From Terriglobia bacterium (GTDB taxonomy: Bacteria; Acidobacteriota; Terriglobia; Acidiferrales; UBA7541): DNA of 64,000 nt. The stretch is taken from assembly GCA_020073485.1 (NCBI GenBank), contig JAIQFB010000007.1, positions 1-64,000 of the forward strand, given 5' to 3'. Positions 1 to 7,652 of the stretch are shown here, piece after piece (position 1 is the stretch's first letter; each line of letters starts with the position of its first letter). Both the position numbers and the translations under genes were made by a program. The notes below the pieces were generated by a model. That model had not been told where the DNA came from and ran no database searches. It saw only the letters and a program-made list of their open reading frames with translations.

Positions 1-23
1 GTTGCAGCACGCGGGAGAAATTT

Positions 24-100
24 GGTGGCACAGGCCTCAGCCTGTGCGATTTTAATTATTTCTAATCGAATACAGCGCACAGGCTGAAGCCTATGCCACC
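24..100. repeat. GTGGCA-ended double-hairpin repeat (hairpin family copy 1)
   Basis: GGTGGC at 24-29 pairs with GCCACC at 95-100. Just inside lie two hairpin cores of the form ACAGGC-TYAG-CCTGT in opposite orientation, separated by an AT-rich spacer. It belongs to the same family as the copies near 25679, 32946, 35156 and 42626. The first in-frame ATG of prmC (93) lies inside its right end, which makes that start doubtful. Confidence 0.7.
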
Positions 101-110
101 GGACCGCTCC

Positions 111-1037
111 ATGCCTCACCAATCACCAATCAGCAGTCAGCGGTCGTCGCCTCTCGACCTACGCACCGCTCTCCGCGACGCCATCGCGCAGCTGGAGCAC
201 GCGAATGTGCCTTCCGCCGCGCTTGCCGCGGAATTGCTGCTGATGCACACGCTCGGGCAAGACCGCGCATGGCTGTACGCGCACCCGGAACACGAACTCG
301 ACTCGGCCGCGCGCGAGAAATATTTCGCGTTGATCGGACGCCGCGCCAGAGGCGTCCCGACGCAGCACCTCACCGGCCACCAGGAATTCTGGGGATTGGA
401 TTTTGAGGTCACGCCCGATGTCCTGATTCCGCGCCCCGAGACCGAACACGTGATCGAAGTTTCCCTGGAGCGTCTGGGCGTTTCCGCTGAGAGGGCCGAT
501 TCGCCGCGCCGCCGCGCCGCGTATCGCATCGCGGATGTCGGCACAGGCTCCGGCTGCATCGCAATCGCCCTCGCGCACGAACTCCCCGTCGCGCAAATCG
601 TCGCCACGGATGTTTCCGCCGCCGCGCTCGAAATCGCCCGCCGCAATGCCGCCCGACACAATGTCGCCACGCGAATCGAATTCATCGAGTGCAACCTACT
701 GGACGCGTTGCTACGCCAGTCACCGCACTTCGATCTCATCGCCAGCAATCCTCCCTACATCGGCCGCCGCGAAGCCGCCACGCTCCCGCGCGAAGTCCGC
801 GAGCACGAGCCGGACTCCGCATTGTATGGCGGTGAAACTGGCACGGAACTCTACGCGCCGCTCATCGCGCAGGCCGCGCAACTGCTCAAGCCCGGCGGCT
901 TCTTGGTACTAGAACTCGGCCACAACTCTGCCGAGTGCGTTGCCAGCCTGCTCAGAACACATGAGTGGACAGATGTAGCACTCACGAAAGACCTTGCGGG
1001 AATCGCGCGCGTCGCGTCCGCGCGGCGGCTCCAGTAG
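111..1037 (+). CDS. prmC: Peptide chain release factor N5-glutamine methyltransferase
   Basis: PrmC methylates the glutamine of the GGQ motif in release factors RF1 and RF2, using S-adenosylmethionine in the cytoplasm. The protein has an N-terminal helical domain, then a class I methyltransferase fold with the SAM-binding stretch DVGTGSGCIAIAL and the family signature NPPYIG followed by a PREV..EP..AL.GG segment, in the expected order and at typical length (about 308 residues). An in-frame ATG at 93 falls inside a repeat element. The ATG at 111 is used here, but neither has a clear Shine-Dalgarno site. Family similarity really begins near the residues LDLRTALRDAI, so a start further downstream is possible. 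The gene stands alone: no prfA is seen upstream, though the window begins here. Confidence 0.9.
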   Translation: MPHQSPISSQRSSPLDLRTALRDAIAQLEHANVPSAALAAELLLMHTLGQDRAWLYAHPEHELDSAAREKYFALIGRRARGVPTQHLTGHQEFWGLDFEVTPDVLIPRPETEHVIEVSLERLGVSAERADSPRRRAAYRIADVGTGSGCIAIALAHELPVAQIVATDVSAAALEIARRNAARHNVATRIEFIECNLLDALLRQSPHFDLIASNPPYIGRREAATLPREVREHEPDSALYGGETGTELYAPLIAQAAQLLKPGGFLVLELGHNSAECVASLLRTHEWTDVALTKDLAGIARVASARRLQ

Positions 1038-1038
1038 C

Positions 1039-1255
1039 GTAGGCTCCACAGGCTGCGAAAAGGTTCCCTTTTTCTGTCATTCCGAGCGAAGCGAGGAATC
1101 CCTCTTCGATTGAAGCCCAGGAAAAGAGGGATTCCTCGGCGAAAAGCGCGCCTCGGAATGACGGCGTTTTGAGTTTTTCTGTAGCCTGCTCACCCTGCTC
1201 GATTTAATTGTCGCACTTGCATAATCTAGACTGCGCAGGCTGAAGCCTACGCTAC
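1039..1255. repeat. Hairpin-family repeat enclosing a second repeat (composite)
   Basis: GTAGGCT...CAGGCTGCG at 1039-1058 and CGCAGGCTGAAGCCTAC plus GCTAC ending at 1255 look like the two outer arms of a GTAG...CTAC hairpin element. Between them sits the separate inverted-repeat element at 1076-1162, followed by further spacer. The left arm starts one base after the prmC stop codon. The nested arrangement is inference from the arms being divergent copies of the same motif. Confidence 0.55.
1076..1162. repeat. GTCATTCCGA inverted-repeat element, copy 1
   Basis: The left arm begins GTCATTCCGAGCGAAGCGAG and continues with GAATCCCTCTT. The right arm carries AAGAGGGATTCCTCG and ends CTCGGAATGAC, giving a long imperfect hairpin of about 87 bp followed by a T-rich stretch. 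Two more copies occur at 15769-15846 and 61799-61885. No coding potential is seen. It resembles a non-autonomous palindromic repeat (MITE-like), or a bidirectional terminator. Confidence 0.75.
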
Positions 1256-1356
1256 GAAATCGCGCCCGCGCATTTCCTTCACTTCTTCAACTTCTTTAAC
1301 GTCCTTCCCGTCCATCCTCCCGCCACCTGCGCTAGTATTGTTCCGGCGGAGCACAC

Positions 1357-1944
1357 ATGGACGAAACGAAAAATCCCTGGCAAGTCGTGTCGCGCGCGGC
1401 AGTCTACGAAAATCAATGGATTCGCGTGGACCATCATGAAGTTCTGGGTCCGGCGGGAGGGCCCGGCGTGTACGGCACCGTGCACTTCAAACATCACGCC
1501 ACGGGAGTTGTGCCCATCGACGAAAGTGGAAACGTAATTTTAGTGGGGCAGTATCGCTTCCCGCTGGGCGCCTACAGCTGGGAAATTCCCGAAGGCGGCG
1601 GACTCATGGACATTTCTCCGCTCGAATCCGCGCAGCGCGAATTACGCGAGGAATGCGGCCTGGCCGCCGCGAGCTGGGCCGAAATTCTGGCCATGGATCT
1701 TTCCAACAGCGTGACCGACGAGCGCAGCGTGATTTTTCTCGCGTGGGATCTTTCCGAAACGCCCGCGCAGCCCGATGAAACCGAGCAGCTGCAGATCTCG
1801 CGCCTGCCGTTCTGGGAAGCCGTCGAGCGCGTGAAGCGCGGAGACATCCGCGACTCCATGAGCGCAGCCGCGCTGCTGCGCGTGGCGCTCATGGCCGTGC
1901 AGGGCGAGTTGCCTCGCCCTGTCGCAAATTTAATTAGTGGATAA
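1357..1944 (+). CDS. NUDIX hydrolase, ADP-ribose pyrophosphatase-like
   Basis: A 195-residue protein of the ADP-ribose/ADP-sugar pyrophosphatase branch of the NUDIX family, which cleaves nucleoside diphosphate derivatives in the cytoplasm with divalent metal. The order is family-typical: N-terminal beta strands, VGQYRFPLG.YSWEIPEGGG, then the NUDIX helix with the metal-binding core RELREECGL (about residues 95-103). The box is not canonical: the glutamate expected eight residues before that arginine aligns with isoleucine (MDISPLESAQREL), while the REUxEExGU core is intact. The start follows a TTCCGGCGGAGCACAC leader containing GGAG. The exact substrate cannot be told from sequence. Confidence 0.88.
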   Translation: MDETKNPWQVVSRAAVYENQWIRVDHHEVLGPAGGPGVYGTVHFKHHATGVVPIDESGNVILVGQYRFPLGAYSWEIPEGGGLMDISPLESAQRELREECGLAAASWAEILAMDLSNSVTDERSVIFLAWDLSETPAQPDETEQLQISRLPFWEAVERVKRGDIRDSMSAAALLRVALMAVQGELPRPVANLISG

Positions 1945-1956
1945 ACCTTACGCGGA

Positions 1957-2286
1957 TTAAACGCCGAACGCTTGCTGGCCCAGCATCCCGTGATTGCGAA
2001 GATTCGATTTCTTGTTGCCCCGGTTGCGAAGCTGCACGGCTTCTTTTTGAATTCCGCGCGCCCGAATGGACTCCAGACGTTTCCTGAGGTGGCTCGGATC
2101 CACGCCGGCCGAGGAGCAAACCGCGCGGAAATCGCGGTCGTCGTCAAACAAAAACTCCTCGGCAATGCGGCTGTAGCGCAAAGGCCCGCGAACCCATTCT
2201 TCCAAAGTCTTCGCGATCACTGCGCGCCACAATTTCTCCTCCGCCGTTCCCCTGCCATGCTGATTGCGAATCGCGCTTTCAAACAT
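1957..2286 (-). CDS. Small conserved-looking protein of unknown function, possible helix-turn-helix
   Basis: A 109-residue protein. The start is taken at the ATG at 2286 because a GGGGG stretch lies about eight bases upstream; the longer reading adds a run with no family look. The middle (about residues 15-70) is a mainly helical segment with LWRAVIAKTLEEWVRG, a run of acidic residues (DDDRDF), then FRAVCSSAGVDPSHLRKRL, which has the spacing of a helix-turn-helix. The C-terminus is basic and Gly/Asn-rich. It converges on the NUDIX gene with only 12 bases between the stops. I do not recognise a named family; a DNA-binding role is inference only. Confidence 0.55.
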   Translation of the reverse strand: MFESAIRNQHGRGTAEEKLWRAVIAKTLEEWVRGPLRYSRIAEEFLFDDDRDFRAVCSSAGVDPSHLRKRLESIRARGIQKEAVQLRNRGNKKSNLRNHGMLGQQAFGV

Positions 2287-2779
2287 TGTTGTGGCCCCCG
2301 TAAGTATTTTTTCCGCCCCGGTGCGCCGATAGGTGCAGGTAAAGGTCCACAATCGCAATCGATTCCGCAAGTTACGAAGATTTTCGCCGCGCGATTAGCC
2401 CCGCGGCTCGATTTGTTCTTAGGAAACGATTTGGAGGCCCCGCACACCTTGTCTTTTTGGTCACTTTTCAAGCAGGCATGAGGCCTTGAGGCTTCCTCCT
2501 GGGGAAAGCACGACAGAAATTTCACGAATTTTTGACATCCCGGTATAGAAATTACAATACCCCGTGCCGCACTACGCCCTTGGTTGAAAACCACCGGTCC
2601 TGCTGGAAATTCACCACCAACCAGGGATTCATTGTCACCCTTGGCGGGAATTTATGCTGCGTATGATGCTGCAAATACAACGCTTATTTTATTTCTGGAT
2701 AACGGCACCCTTTGGCCCCCGTTTTGCATTCTTATCAAGTGCAAGTCGAAATCGGTCTTACAGATTTCAGGAGGGCCAA
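2287..2779. other. Intergenic region between divergent genes, with a possible promoter
   Basis: No convincing gene is seen in this 493-base stretch; small ORFs on both strands lack family features and Shine-Dalgarno sites. It holds the leaders of the minus-strand gene at 1957 and the glycine-rich gene at 2780. TTGACA at 2532-2537 with TACAAT at 2553-2558 (15-base spacer) is a possible sigma-70 promoter for the latter, leaving a leader of roughly 210 bases. Confidence 0.35.
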
Positions 2780-3301
2780 ATGAAATACCTGACGATGCTC
2801 GCCGTGCTGGGAATGGCTTTGATTGCAGCGCCGTACGCGCATGCCCAAAGAATCGAGGTTGGAGTCGGGTTCGGCCCGGCCTACGTTGGCCCGCCTCCCG
2901 ATTGCCTTTACGGCTACTATGACTATTATCCTTACGCCTGCGCCCCTTACGGATACTACGGACCAGCATGGTTCTCCGACGGATTTTTTATCGGCGCCGG
3001 TCCCTGGGTCCACGGCTACTACGGCGGTCGCGGGTTTTACGGGCGTCCAGGCTTCTATGGCCGGCCTTTCGTAGGGCGCGATTTTGACGGCCGCGGGCGT
3101 GGATTCGAAGGGCGCGGTTTCGATGGCCGCGGACATGATAGGGGCTTTCGCGGCGGAGACTTCCATGGGCAAAGCTTCCAAGGCGGAGGGCCTCGTGGCG
3201 GCGGCTTCCATGGCGGCGGTGGTTTTCATGGCGGAGGCGGCTCTCACGGTGGTGGCGGCTTTCACGGCGGAGGCGGCTCTCACGGTGGCGGGCACAGGTA
3301 A
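2780..3301 (+). CDS. Secreted glycine-rich low-complexity protein
   Basis: A 173-residue exported protein. The start at 2780 is supported by CAGGAGGG just upstream and by the classical signal peptide that follows (MKYLTMLAVLGMALIAAPYAHA). The mature part opens with a Tyr/Pro/Cys-rich segment (CLYGYYDYYPYACAPYGYYG), then short GR-rich repeats (GRGF(E/D)GRGFDGRG), then tandem HGGGG(S/F) units to the C-terminus. Proteins of this kind are envelope or extracellular and structurally disordered. The His/Gly repeats could bind metal, but that is speculation. A rho-independent terminator follows at 3351. Confidence 0.75.
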   Translation: MKYLTMLAVLGMALIAAPYAHAQRIEVGVGFGPAYVGPPPDCLYGYYDYYPYACAPYGYYGPAWFSDGFFIGAGPWVHGYYGGRGFYGRPGFYGRPFVGRDFDGRGRGFEGRGFDGRGHDRGFRGGDFHGQSFQGGGPRGGGFHGGGGFHGGGGSHGGGGFHGGGGSHGGGHR

Positions 3302-3350
3302 GGTCGGGTTCTAACGCACACCGAATCCGCGATCACTGAACATTCCACAT

Positions 3351-3383
3351 GGCCGGCAGTTCTCACTGCCGGCCTTTTGTTTT
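3351..3383 (+). terminator. Rho-independent terminator after the glycine-rich gene
   Basis: A nine-base-pair perfect stem (GGCCGGCAG / CTGCCGGCC) with a six-base loop is followed by TTTTGTTTT. It lies 50 bases after the stop of the gene at 2780, and separates it from the next co-directional gene. Confidence 0.85.
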
Positions 3384-3486
3384 CCTGCCAGGCGCAGCCG
3401 CCTTCCCTCGGAATCAAAGCCGACGGGAAACCCCGCTTGCTCGCAGTGCGTCAAAAATTTATGATTCCTGCCATGGAGGGAAGGCC

Positions 3487-3873
3487 ATGAAAAATAGATG
3501 GCTGGCGATCTTCATCGTTTTGGCTGGTTCTCTGACGCTTTCAGGTCCGACATTTGCGCACCACGCCTGGCGCGGGTTTGACAACGCCAATCAGACGACC
3601 ATCAAGGGAACCGTCACCAATTTCGATTGGTCCAATCCTCATGTGTGGATCTACTTCGACGCGACCGACGAGAAAGGCGGCGTCCAGAAGTGGAGCGCCG
3701 GAGGCCCCAGCCCCAGCCGCATGGCCAACACGGGCTGGGACAAATCCACCCTCAAGCCAGGGGATCAATTCGCCGCGACCGGCATTCGCGCCAACGACGG
3801 CTCGTACGTTTTGCGGCTGGAGAAAGTCACACTCGCCGACGGCCGCGAACTGATCTGCTACGGGAAGCGCTAG
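3487..3873 (+). CDS. Secreted DUF6152-like protein
   Basis: A 128-residue exported protein. The ATG at 3487 follows GGAGGGAAGGCC and opens a clear signal peptide ending near TFAHH. The mature sequence has the DUF6152 look: HHAW..FD......GTVT.F.W.NPHVWIYFD, then a G...W..GGPSP.RM...GW...TLKPGD segment and GSYVLRLEKVTLADGRE. The family is usually small, periplasmic and of unknown function; the NPH motif and OB-like beta pattern suggest a small beta-barrel that might bind a ligand or metal. The longer ORF upstream overlaps the terminator hairpin and is not used. Confidence 0.8.
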   Translation: MKNRWLAIFIVLAGSLTLSGPTFAHHAWRGFDNANQTTIKGTVTNFDWSNPHVWIYFDATDEKGGVQKWSAGGPSPSRMANTGWDKSTLKPGDQFAATGIRANDGSYVLRLEKVTLADGRELICYGKR

Positions 3874-3897
3874 ATCTTCAAATACGGAAATAAACTA

Positions 3898-4419
3898 CTA
3901 GGGGCCGTCGCAATAGCGCAGAGTGGTCAATCTCGGCTGGGAATTTGCCTTGCCGGCGGCCAGCGTGAGGATGAAGAACCGGTCGTACTCGGTGTGCGCA
4001 ACGGGCGGCACCTCCGGCGCTCCGAGAGCGCGCAGAATTTGTGTCAGCGTGGCGTCATGCCACACCACCAGCGTATTTTCCGCCTTCCCCTTGCGAATCG
4101 CTTCGATCAATAGATCCGGCCGGGCAATGGGTATGGCTTCCGGTTTTATGTGCAATTTTTCCGCAAGCGGCGCGGCCGTCCGCTTCGTGCGCTGCAGTTC
4201 AGATGTGAAGATTTGCCCGATGTGCGCGTCGGCTAGCGTATTCGCCAGGCATTCCGCGCGCCGTCGCCCCGCGTCGTTGAGCGGCGCGTCAGTGTCCTCG
4301 GATGCCTTGTCCGCATGCCGCACAAAAAAAATGGTGCGCACGTTTTGGGCGTGCGCACCGGATACAGCCGCCAATTGTAAGAACAAGCAGAACCCTGCCA
4401 TCTTCGAGAACGTTCGCAC
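3898..4419 (-). CDS. Exported histidine phosphatase superfamily protein
   Basis: A 173-residue protein with a GTG start, a signal peptide ending near GAHA, and a compact histidine-phosphatase (phosphoglycerate mutase-like) domain. The catalytic motif is VRHADK (about residues 34-39), with acceptor-side residues in SELQRTKRTA and the second active-site histidine in VVWHDATLTQIL. It is shorter than true phytases, resembling SixA or RHG-type phosphomonoesterases. It starts 18 bases after the stop of the TonB-dependent receptor, in the same direction, with GAAGGCGGA as Shine-Dalgarno site, so the two are likely co-transcribed. A role in freeing phosphate or another group from an imported organophosphate in the periplasm is inference. 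Confidence 0.85.
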   Translation of the reverse strand: MRTFSKMAGFCLFLQLAAVSGAHAQNVRTIFFVRHADKASEDTDAPLNDAGRRRAECLANTLADAHIGQIFTSELQRTKRTAAPLAEKLHIKPEAIPIARPDLLIEAIRKGKAENTLVVWHDATLTQILRALGAPEVPPVAHTEYDRFFILTLAAGKANSQPRLTTLRYCDGP

Positions 4420-4437
4420 GAAGATCCGCCTTCCCGA

Positions 4438-7320
4438 CTACTGCTCCGCCCCCGAAGACCAGCGCATGCCTATCATGACCGACGACTTATAAAACTCGCG
4501 CTGGATGGGATAGATCGGGCTGCCCTGGTAGAAGCCGAACACTTCGTTGCTCAGGTTCAGCCCCGACACTACGAGCCGTAGTCCCTTGTGCATCCGGTAG
4601 CTTCCCTGCACGTCGAACTGCGTGTGCGCGTAGAAGTATATATCACCGGTCGGGCCTTTTAGGCCAAGGATGGGATCGTTCACTTTCGTTGGGTCGCTCA
4701 CCTGGTAGTTATAGGCGTCGATGTTTGCATCGTTGTGGCTCACGCCGAAACGCATCGAGAAGCGGGCCTTGTCATACGTGAAGCCCAGATTCCAGGTGTT
4801 CGGCGCCTGGCGCAGCAGCGCCGGGTGATCCGTCCTGCCGCCGGAGAAGTCGGCGGGAAAACTGACCTGCGAAGTCATGTAACTGTAATTCGCAGCCACG
4901 CCGAATCCATTCATGAGTCCGGGAAGAAACGAAAGCCGCTGCTCCCACGCTGCTTCAAATCCGGTGATATGTGCGCGCGGGCCGTTGATGGACTGCTGAA
5001 CCGTGAACCCCGCGTACTGTGGGAGCGGGCTGTTGGTTTGCGTCGTGTTGTAGATCGGGTCGGTCAAGTCCTTATAGAAAAAGCCCGCCTGCAGGATTCC
5101 CAGAGGCTGGAAAAAGTGTTCAAACAGGACGTCGAAATCATTGGCGAGCGTGGCCTTGAGCGACGGATTGCCGATGGCAGCGGTTGGAGGGCTGCCGTTG
5201 GGAGAAAACAGAACAGACGGCACAAGGTCCGAGAAGTTGGGCCGGGAAATCGCCATGCCGTAGGTCGCGCGGATATTCGTGTTCGGGGTCAGGATGTATT
5301 GCCAATGCACGCTGGGCAGGACATTGAGGTAGCTGCCCCCGCCGGTCACTGGGACGGTGGAGACATAGTTGCCGCTCGCATCCGTGTTCACCTGGTTCGC
5401 GTTATAGGACTCGTTGGTCGCTTCAAACCGCACGCCCGCCTGCAGGCGGGACTTCCCGATGCTGATCGTGTTCATCAGATAGCCCGCGACAACGCGTTCG
5501 GTGCCGCTGTAATCCGCTCCGTCATTGTTCAGGTGCGAATTGGGCCCATCGAACGTGGGCGAATTGGCCGAGCAATTAAATAGGCTGGTGATTTTGTCGT
5601 AGCTGGAAAGCGGCCCCAACTGGTACGAGTTGTCATAATAATTTGCGTTGCTGTAAGTCCCCAGAACCTGGCTGAGCAGAATATTCGGCGTGGGAGGATT
5701 GCAATACGGATCGTTCACCAGATTCATCTTGTCGGAATTTCTGAATTTGAAACCGGCCTCGAACGTTCCCAGGTGCGACCCGGCGTTATATCGCTGAGCG
5801 ACGGAAAATGAGCCCTGCACGCTGAGTTCCGCGGTTCGCTCGTCGATGTTCTGCTGCTGCGACATCGAATATTGGGTAGGGTCAAAAATCGGGGCGTTGT
5901 TTTCCACGATGAATTTCGGCCGCAACGGATCTGTTGTATCGATGTTGAATTGGACGTTGGAGGGGCCGTTATTGAACCGGGTCGTGGGGAAGCCTCCATA
6001 CTGGTGCGATCGCGAAACTGAGACATCGTAGAGAATCAGCGTGGAAGAAAGATCGTGGCGCGCTCCCGCCGAAAAACTCCAGATTTGCTGGTCAGGGCGG
6101 CGGATGTATTCGCGGTACGCCATGCTGCCCGGGTTGCCGTTAATGTAATCGAAGGTTGTGATTCCCCCGGATTGCGTCAGCGGAGTATCGGGACGGTTGT
6201 ACGAATACACCCAAACGTCGCCGAAATCGTGGAAATCGGAATACAGGCCTTTCACATAGGCAGTGGATCCGGCTCCCAGGCGGTAATCCAGGCCGGTTTC
6301 AAAACCGTAGCGCGTCCGGTAGTACTCATATTCACGTGTGTCCATGCCGTCAACCAGCGCGACCGCCGTTCCGTTCGGCAGGTTTCCAGTCGTCTGCCCC
6401 GGCTCGATGTCATCGATCCCGCGGCCGTTCCAGTCATAACTGCCGCCAAACATAAGGCCGAGATTCTTGCTTTTCCCAAATCGCTTGCCAATCGAGCCGT
6501 CGAACGAATCCAGCCAGCGGCCGCTCTGAATGGGCGTATAGCCCCCGATGCCGCCGAAGCTGATCGAGGGCTTGTCGCCCGCGGCCTTGGTCACCAGATT
6601 CACCGAGCCACCGATCGCGTCGGCGTCCTGATTGGCCGAAAGAGTTTTGCTCACTTCAATGCGGTCGACCAGAGCGGCGGGAATGATGTCCATCTTGATG
6701 TTGCGCACGCCCGATTCCGGAGACGGAATGTTGACTCCGTTGATGGTCATGTTGCTCAGGCGCGGCTCGGTTCCGCGGATCTGGACGTACTTGCCTTCGC
6801 CTTCATCGCGCTCCAGCGTGACGCTGGGCAGGCGGCCCACGGCGTCGGCGATGTTGGTGTTTGGCAAACTCTGAATGACTTTCAGCGGCAGGACTTGCAC
6901 GATGTCGTCCGCCGTGCGCTCGATGTTGATGGCCTCCGCCTCACCCTGTATGCGGTCCGCGGTGACCACGACCTGATCGGTCACGCCGGCGACATTCAAG
7001 ACGGCATCAACGCTCGACGAGCGTCCCGCGCCCACTGTCAGCGTCTCCGTGAAATTCGCCAGCCCAACGTAGGAGGCGGTCAGTGTGTATTGTCCGGCGG
7101 CCACGTCCGTGATCTTGAATTGTCCCTGGTCGTCCGACGCCGCTCTCTTATCCGACGGCTCGAGCTGCACCAGCGCGCCTTTCAGCGCGGCGCCGCTGGA
7201 ATCTTTCACCGTCCCGGAGATGGTGCCATTGCCCTCCTGGGCCGCGGCGGGAAGCGCCGCGAGGCAGGCGCCGAACATCGCCGCCAATAACAGCGAGCGC
7301 AAATATTTAAATTTGTTCAT
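4438..7320 (-). CDS. TonB-dependent receptor with carboxypeptidase-regulatory-like domain
   Basis: A 960-residue outer-membrane active transporter powered by TonB-ExbB-ExbD. The ATG at 7320 is chosen because GGAGGAATTAAATTC precedes it and a signal peptide follows (cleavage near LPAAAQ). Domains in order: CarboxypepD_reg-like beta-sandwich (about 29-115, GTISGTVKDSSGAALKGA), a plug (about 125-260, with LPNTNIADAVGRLPSVT, VQIRGTEPRLSNMTINGV and VDRIEVSKTLSANQDADAIGGSVNLVTK), then a long 22-strand-type barrel. The plug phrases match the Caulobacter/Xanthomonas type of receptor (TIGR01782-like), which often imports plant-derived sugars or organophosphates. It is followed 18 bases later by an exported histidine phosphatase. 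The ligand is unknown. Confidence 0.93.
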   Translation of the reverse strand: MNKFKYLRSLLLAAMFGACLAALPAAAQEGNGTISGTVKDSSGAALKGALVQLEPSDKRAASDDQGQFKITDVAAGQYTLTASYVGLANFTETLTVGAGRSSSVDAVLNVAGVTDQVVVTADRIQGEAEAINIERTADDIVQVLPLKVIQSLPNTNIADAVGRLPSVTLERDEGEGKYVQIRGTEPRLSNMTINGVNIPSPESGVRNIKMDIIPAALVDRIEVSKTLSANQDADAIGGSVNLVTKAAGDKPSISFGGIGGYTPIQSGRWLDSFDGSIGKRFGKSKNLGLMFGGSYDWNGRGIDDIEPGQTTGNLPNGTAVALVDGMDTREYEYYRTRYGFETGLDYRLGAGSTAYVKGLYSDFHDFGDVWVYSYNRPDTPLTQSGGITTFDYINGNPGSMAYREYIRRPDQQIWSFSAGARHDLSSTLILYDVSVSRSHQYGGFPTTRFNNGPSNVQFNIDTTDPLRPKFIVENNAPIFDPTQYSMSQQQNIDERTAELSVQGSFSVAQRYNAGSHLGTFEAGFKFRNSDKMNLVNDPYCNPPTPNILLSQVLGTYSNANYYDNSYQLGPLSSYDKITSLFNCSANSPTFDGPNSHLNNDGADYSGTERVVAGYLMNTISIGKSRLQAGVRFEATNESYNANQVNTDASGNYVSTVPVTGGGSYLNVLPSVHWQYILTPNTNIRATYGMAISRPNFSDLVPSVLFSPNGSPPTAAIGNPSLKATLANDFDVLFEHFFQPLGILQAGFFYKDLTDPIYNTTQTNSPLPQYAGFTVQQSINGPRAHITGFEAAWEQRLSFLPGLMNGFGVAANYSYMTSQVSFPADFSGGRTDHPALLRQAPNTWNLGFTYDKARFSMRFGVSHNDANIDAYNYQVSDPTKVNDPILGLKGPTGDIYFYAHTQFDVQGSYRMHKGLRLVVSGLNLSNEVFGFYQGSPIYPIQREFYKSSVMIGMRWSSGAEQ

Positions 7321-7652
7321 GAATTTAATTCCTCCGGCGGAAAAATAGTTATCGGCCCCCATTGAGCCGGGCCTCTTTTTTTGAGATCGCAAATATGTAA
7401 GTCGCTCTCGCGCAAAAGCCTGCTGATTTTCCTGTATCAACGGGGGCTGGGCGGGCCAACGGCGTCTCGCGATACGATAAAAACGCGACTGGAATTTAGT
7501 TTGGCAATATGAATCGTGTGTGACGGCAGAATGAAATCCGGATGAACCGGTCCCTGCGGTCCGAGGAGCAAGAAAGCCGCAAGGAGAGATCTCTGGTGCT
7601 GCAAAATAATTCGCTTTATATTCGCCCTGGTGTATAGTAACGGCGAACGCCG
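7321..7652. other. Intergenic region between the divergent receptor and dinB
   Basis: No gene is seen in these 332 bases. They hold the Shine-Dalgarno site of the receptor on the minus strand and, at the right end, a -10-like element with flanking inverted repeats in front of dinB (7621-7647). Confidence 0.4.
7621..7647 (+). promoter_or_regulatory. Candidate promoter/operator of dinB
   Basis: TATAGT at 7633-7638 is a good -10 hexamer placed 15 bases before the dinB ATG. It is bracketed by the inverted repeat TTCGCC (7621-7626) and GGCGAA (7642-7647). An operator straddling the -10 box would suit a damage-regulated gene, but the repeat is not a known LexA box, so the assignment is tentative. 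Confidence 0.35.

Noticed and set aside
6055-7290. 411-residue ORF antisense to the TonB-dependent receptor
   Set aside because: Composition-driven shadow of the receptor gene.
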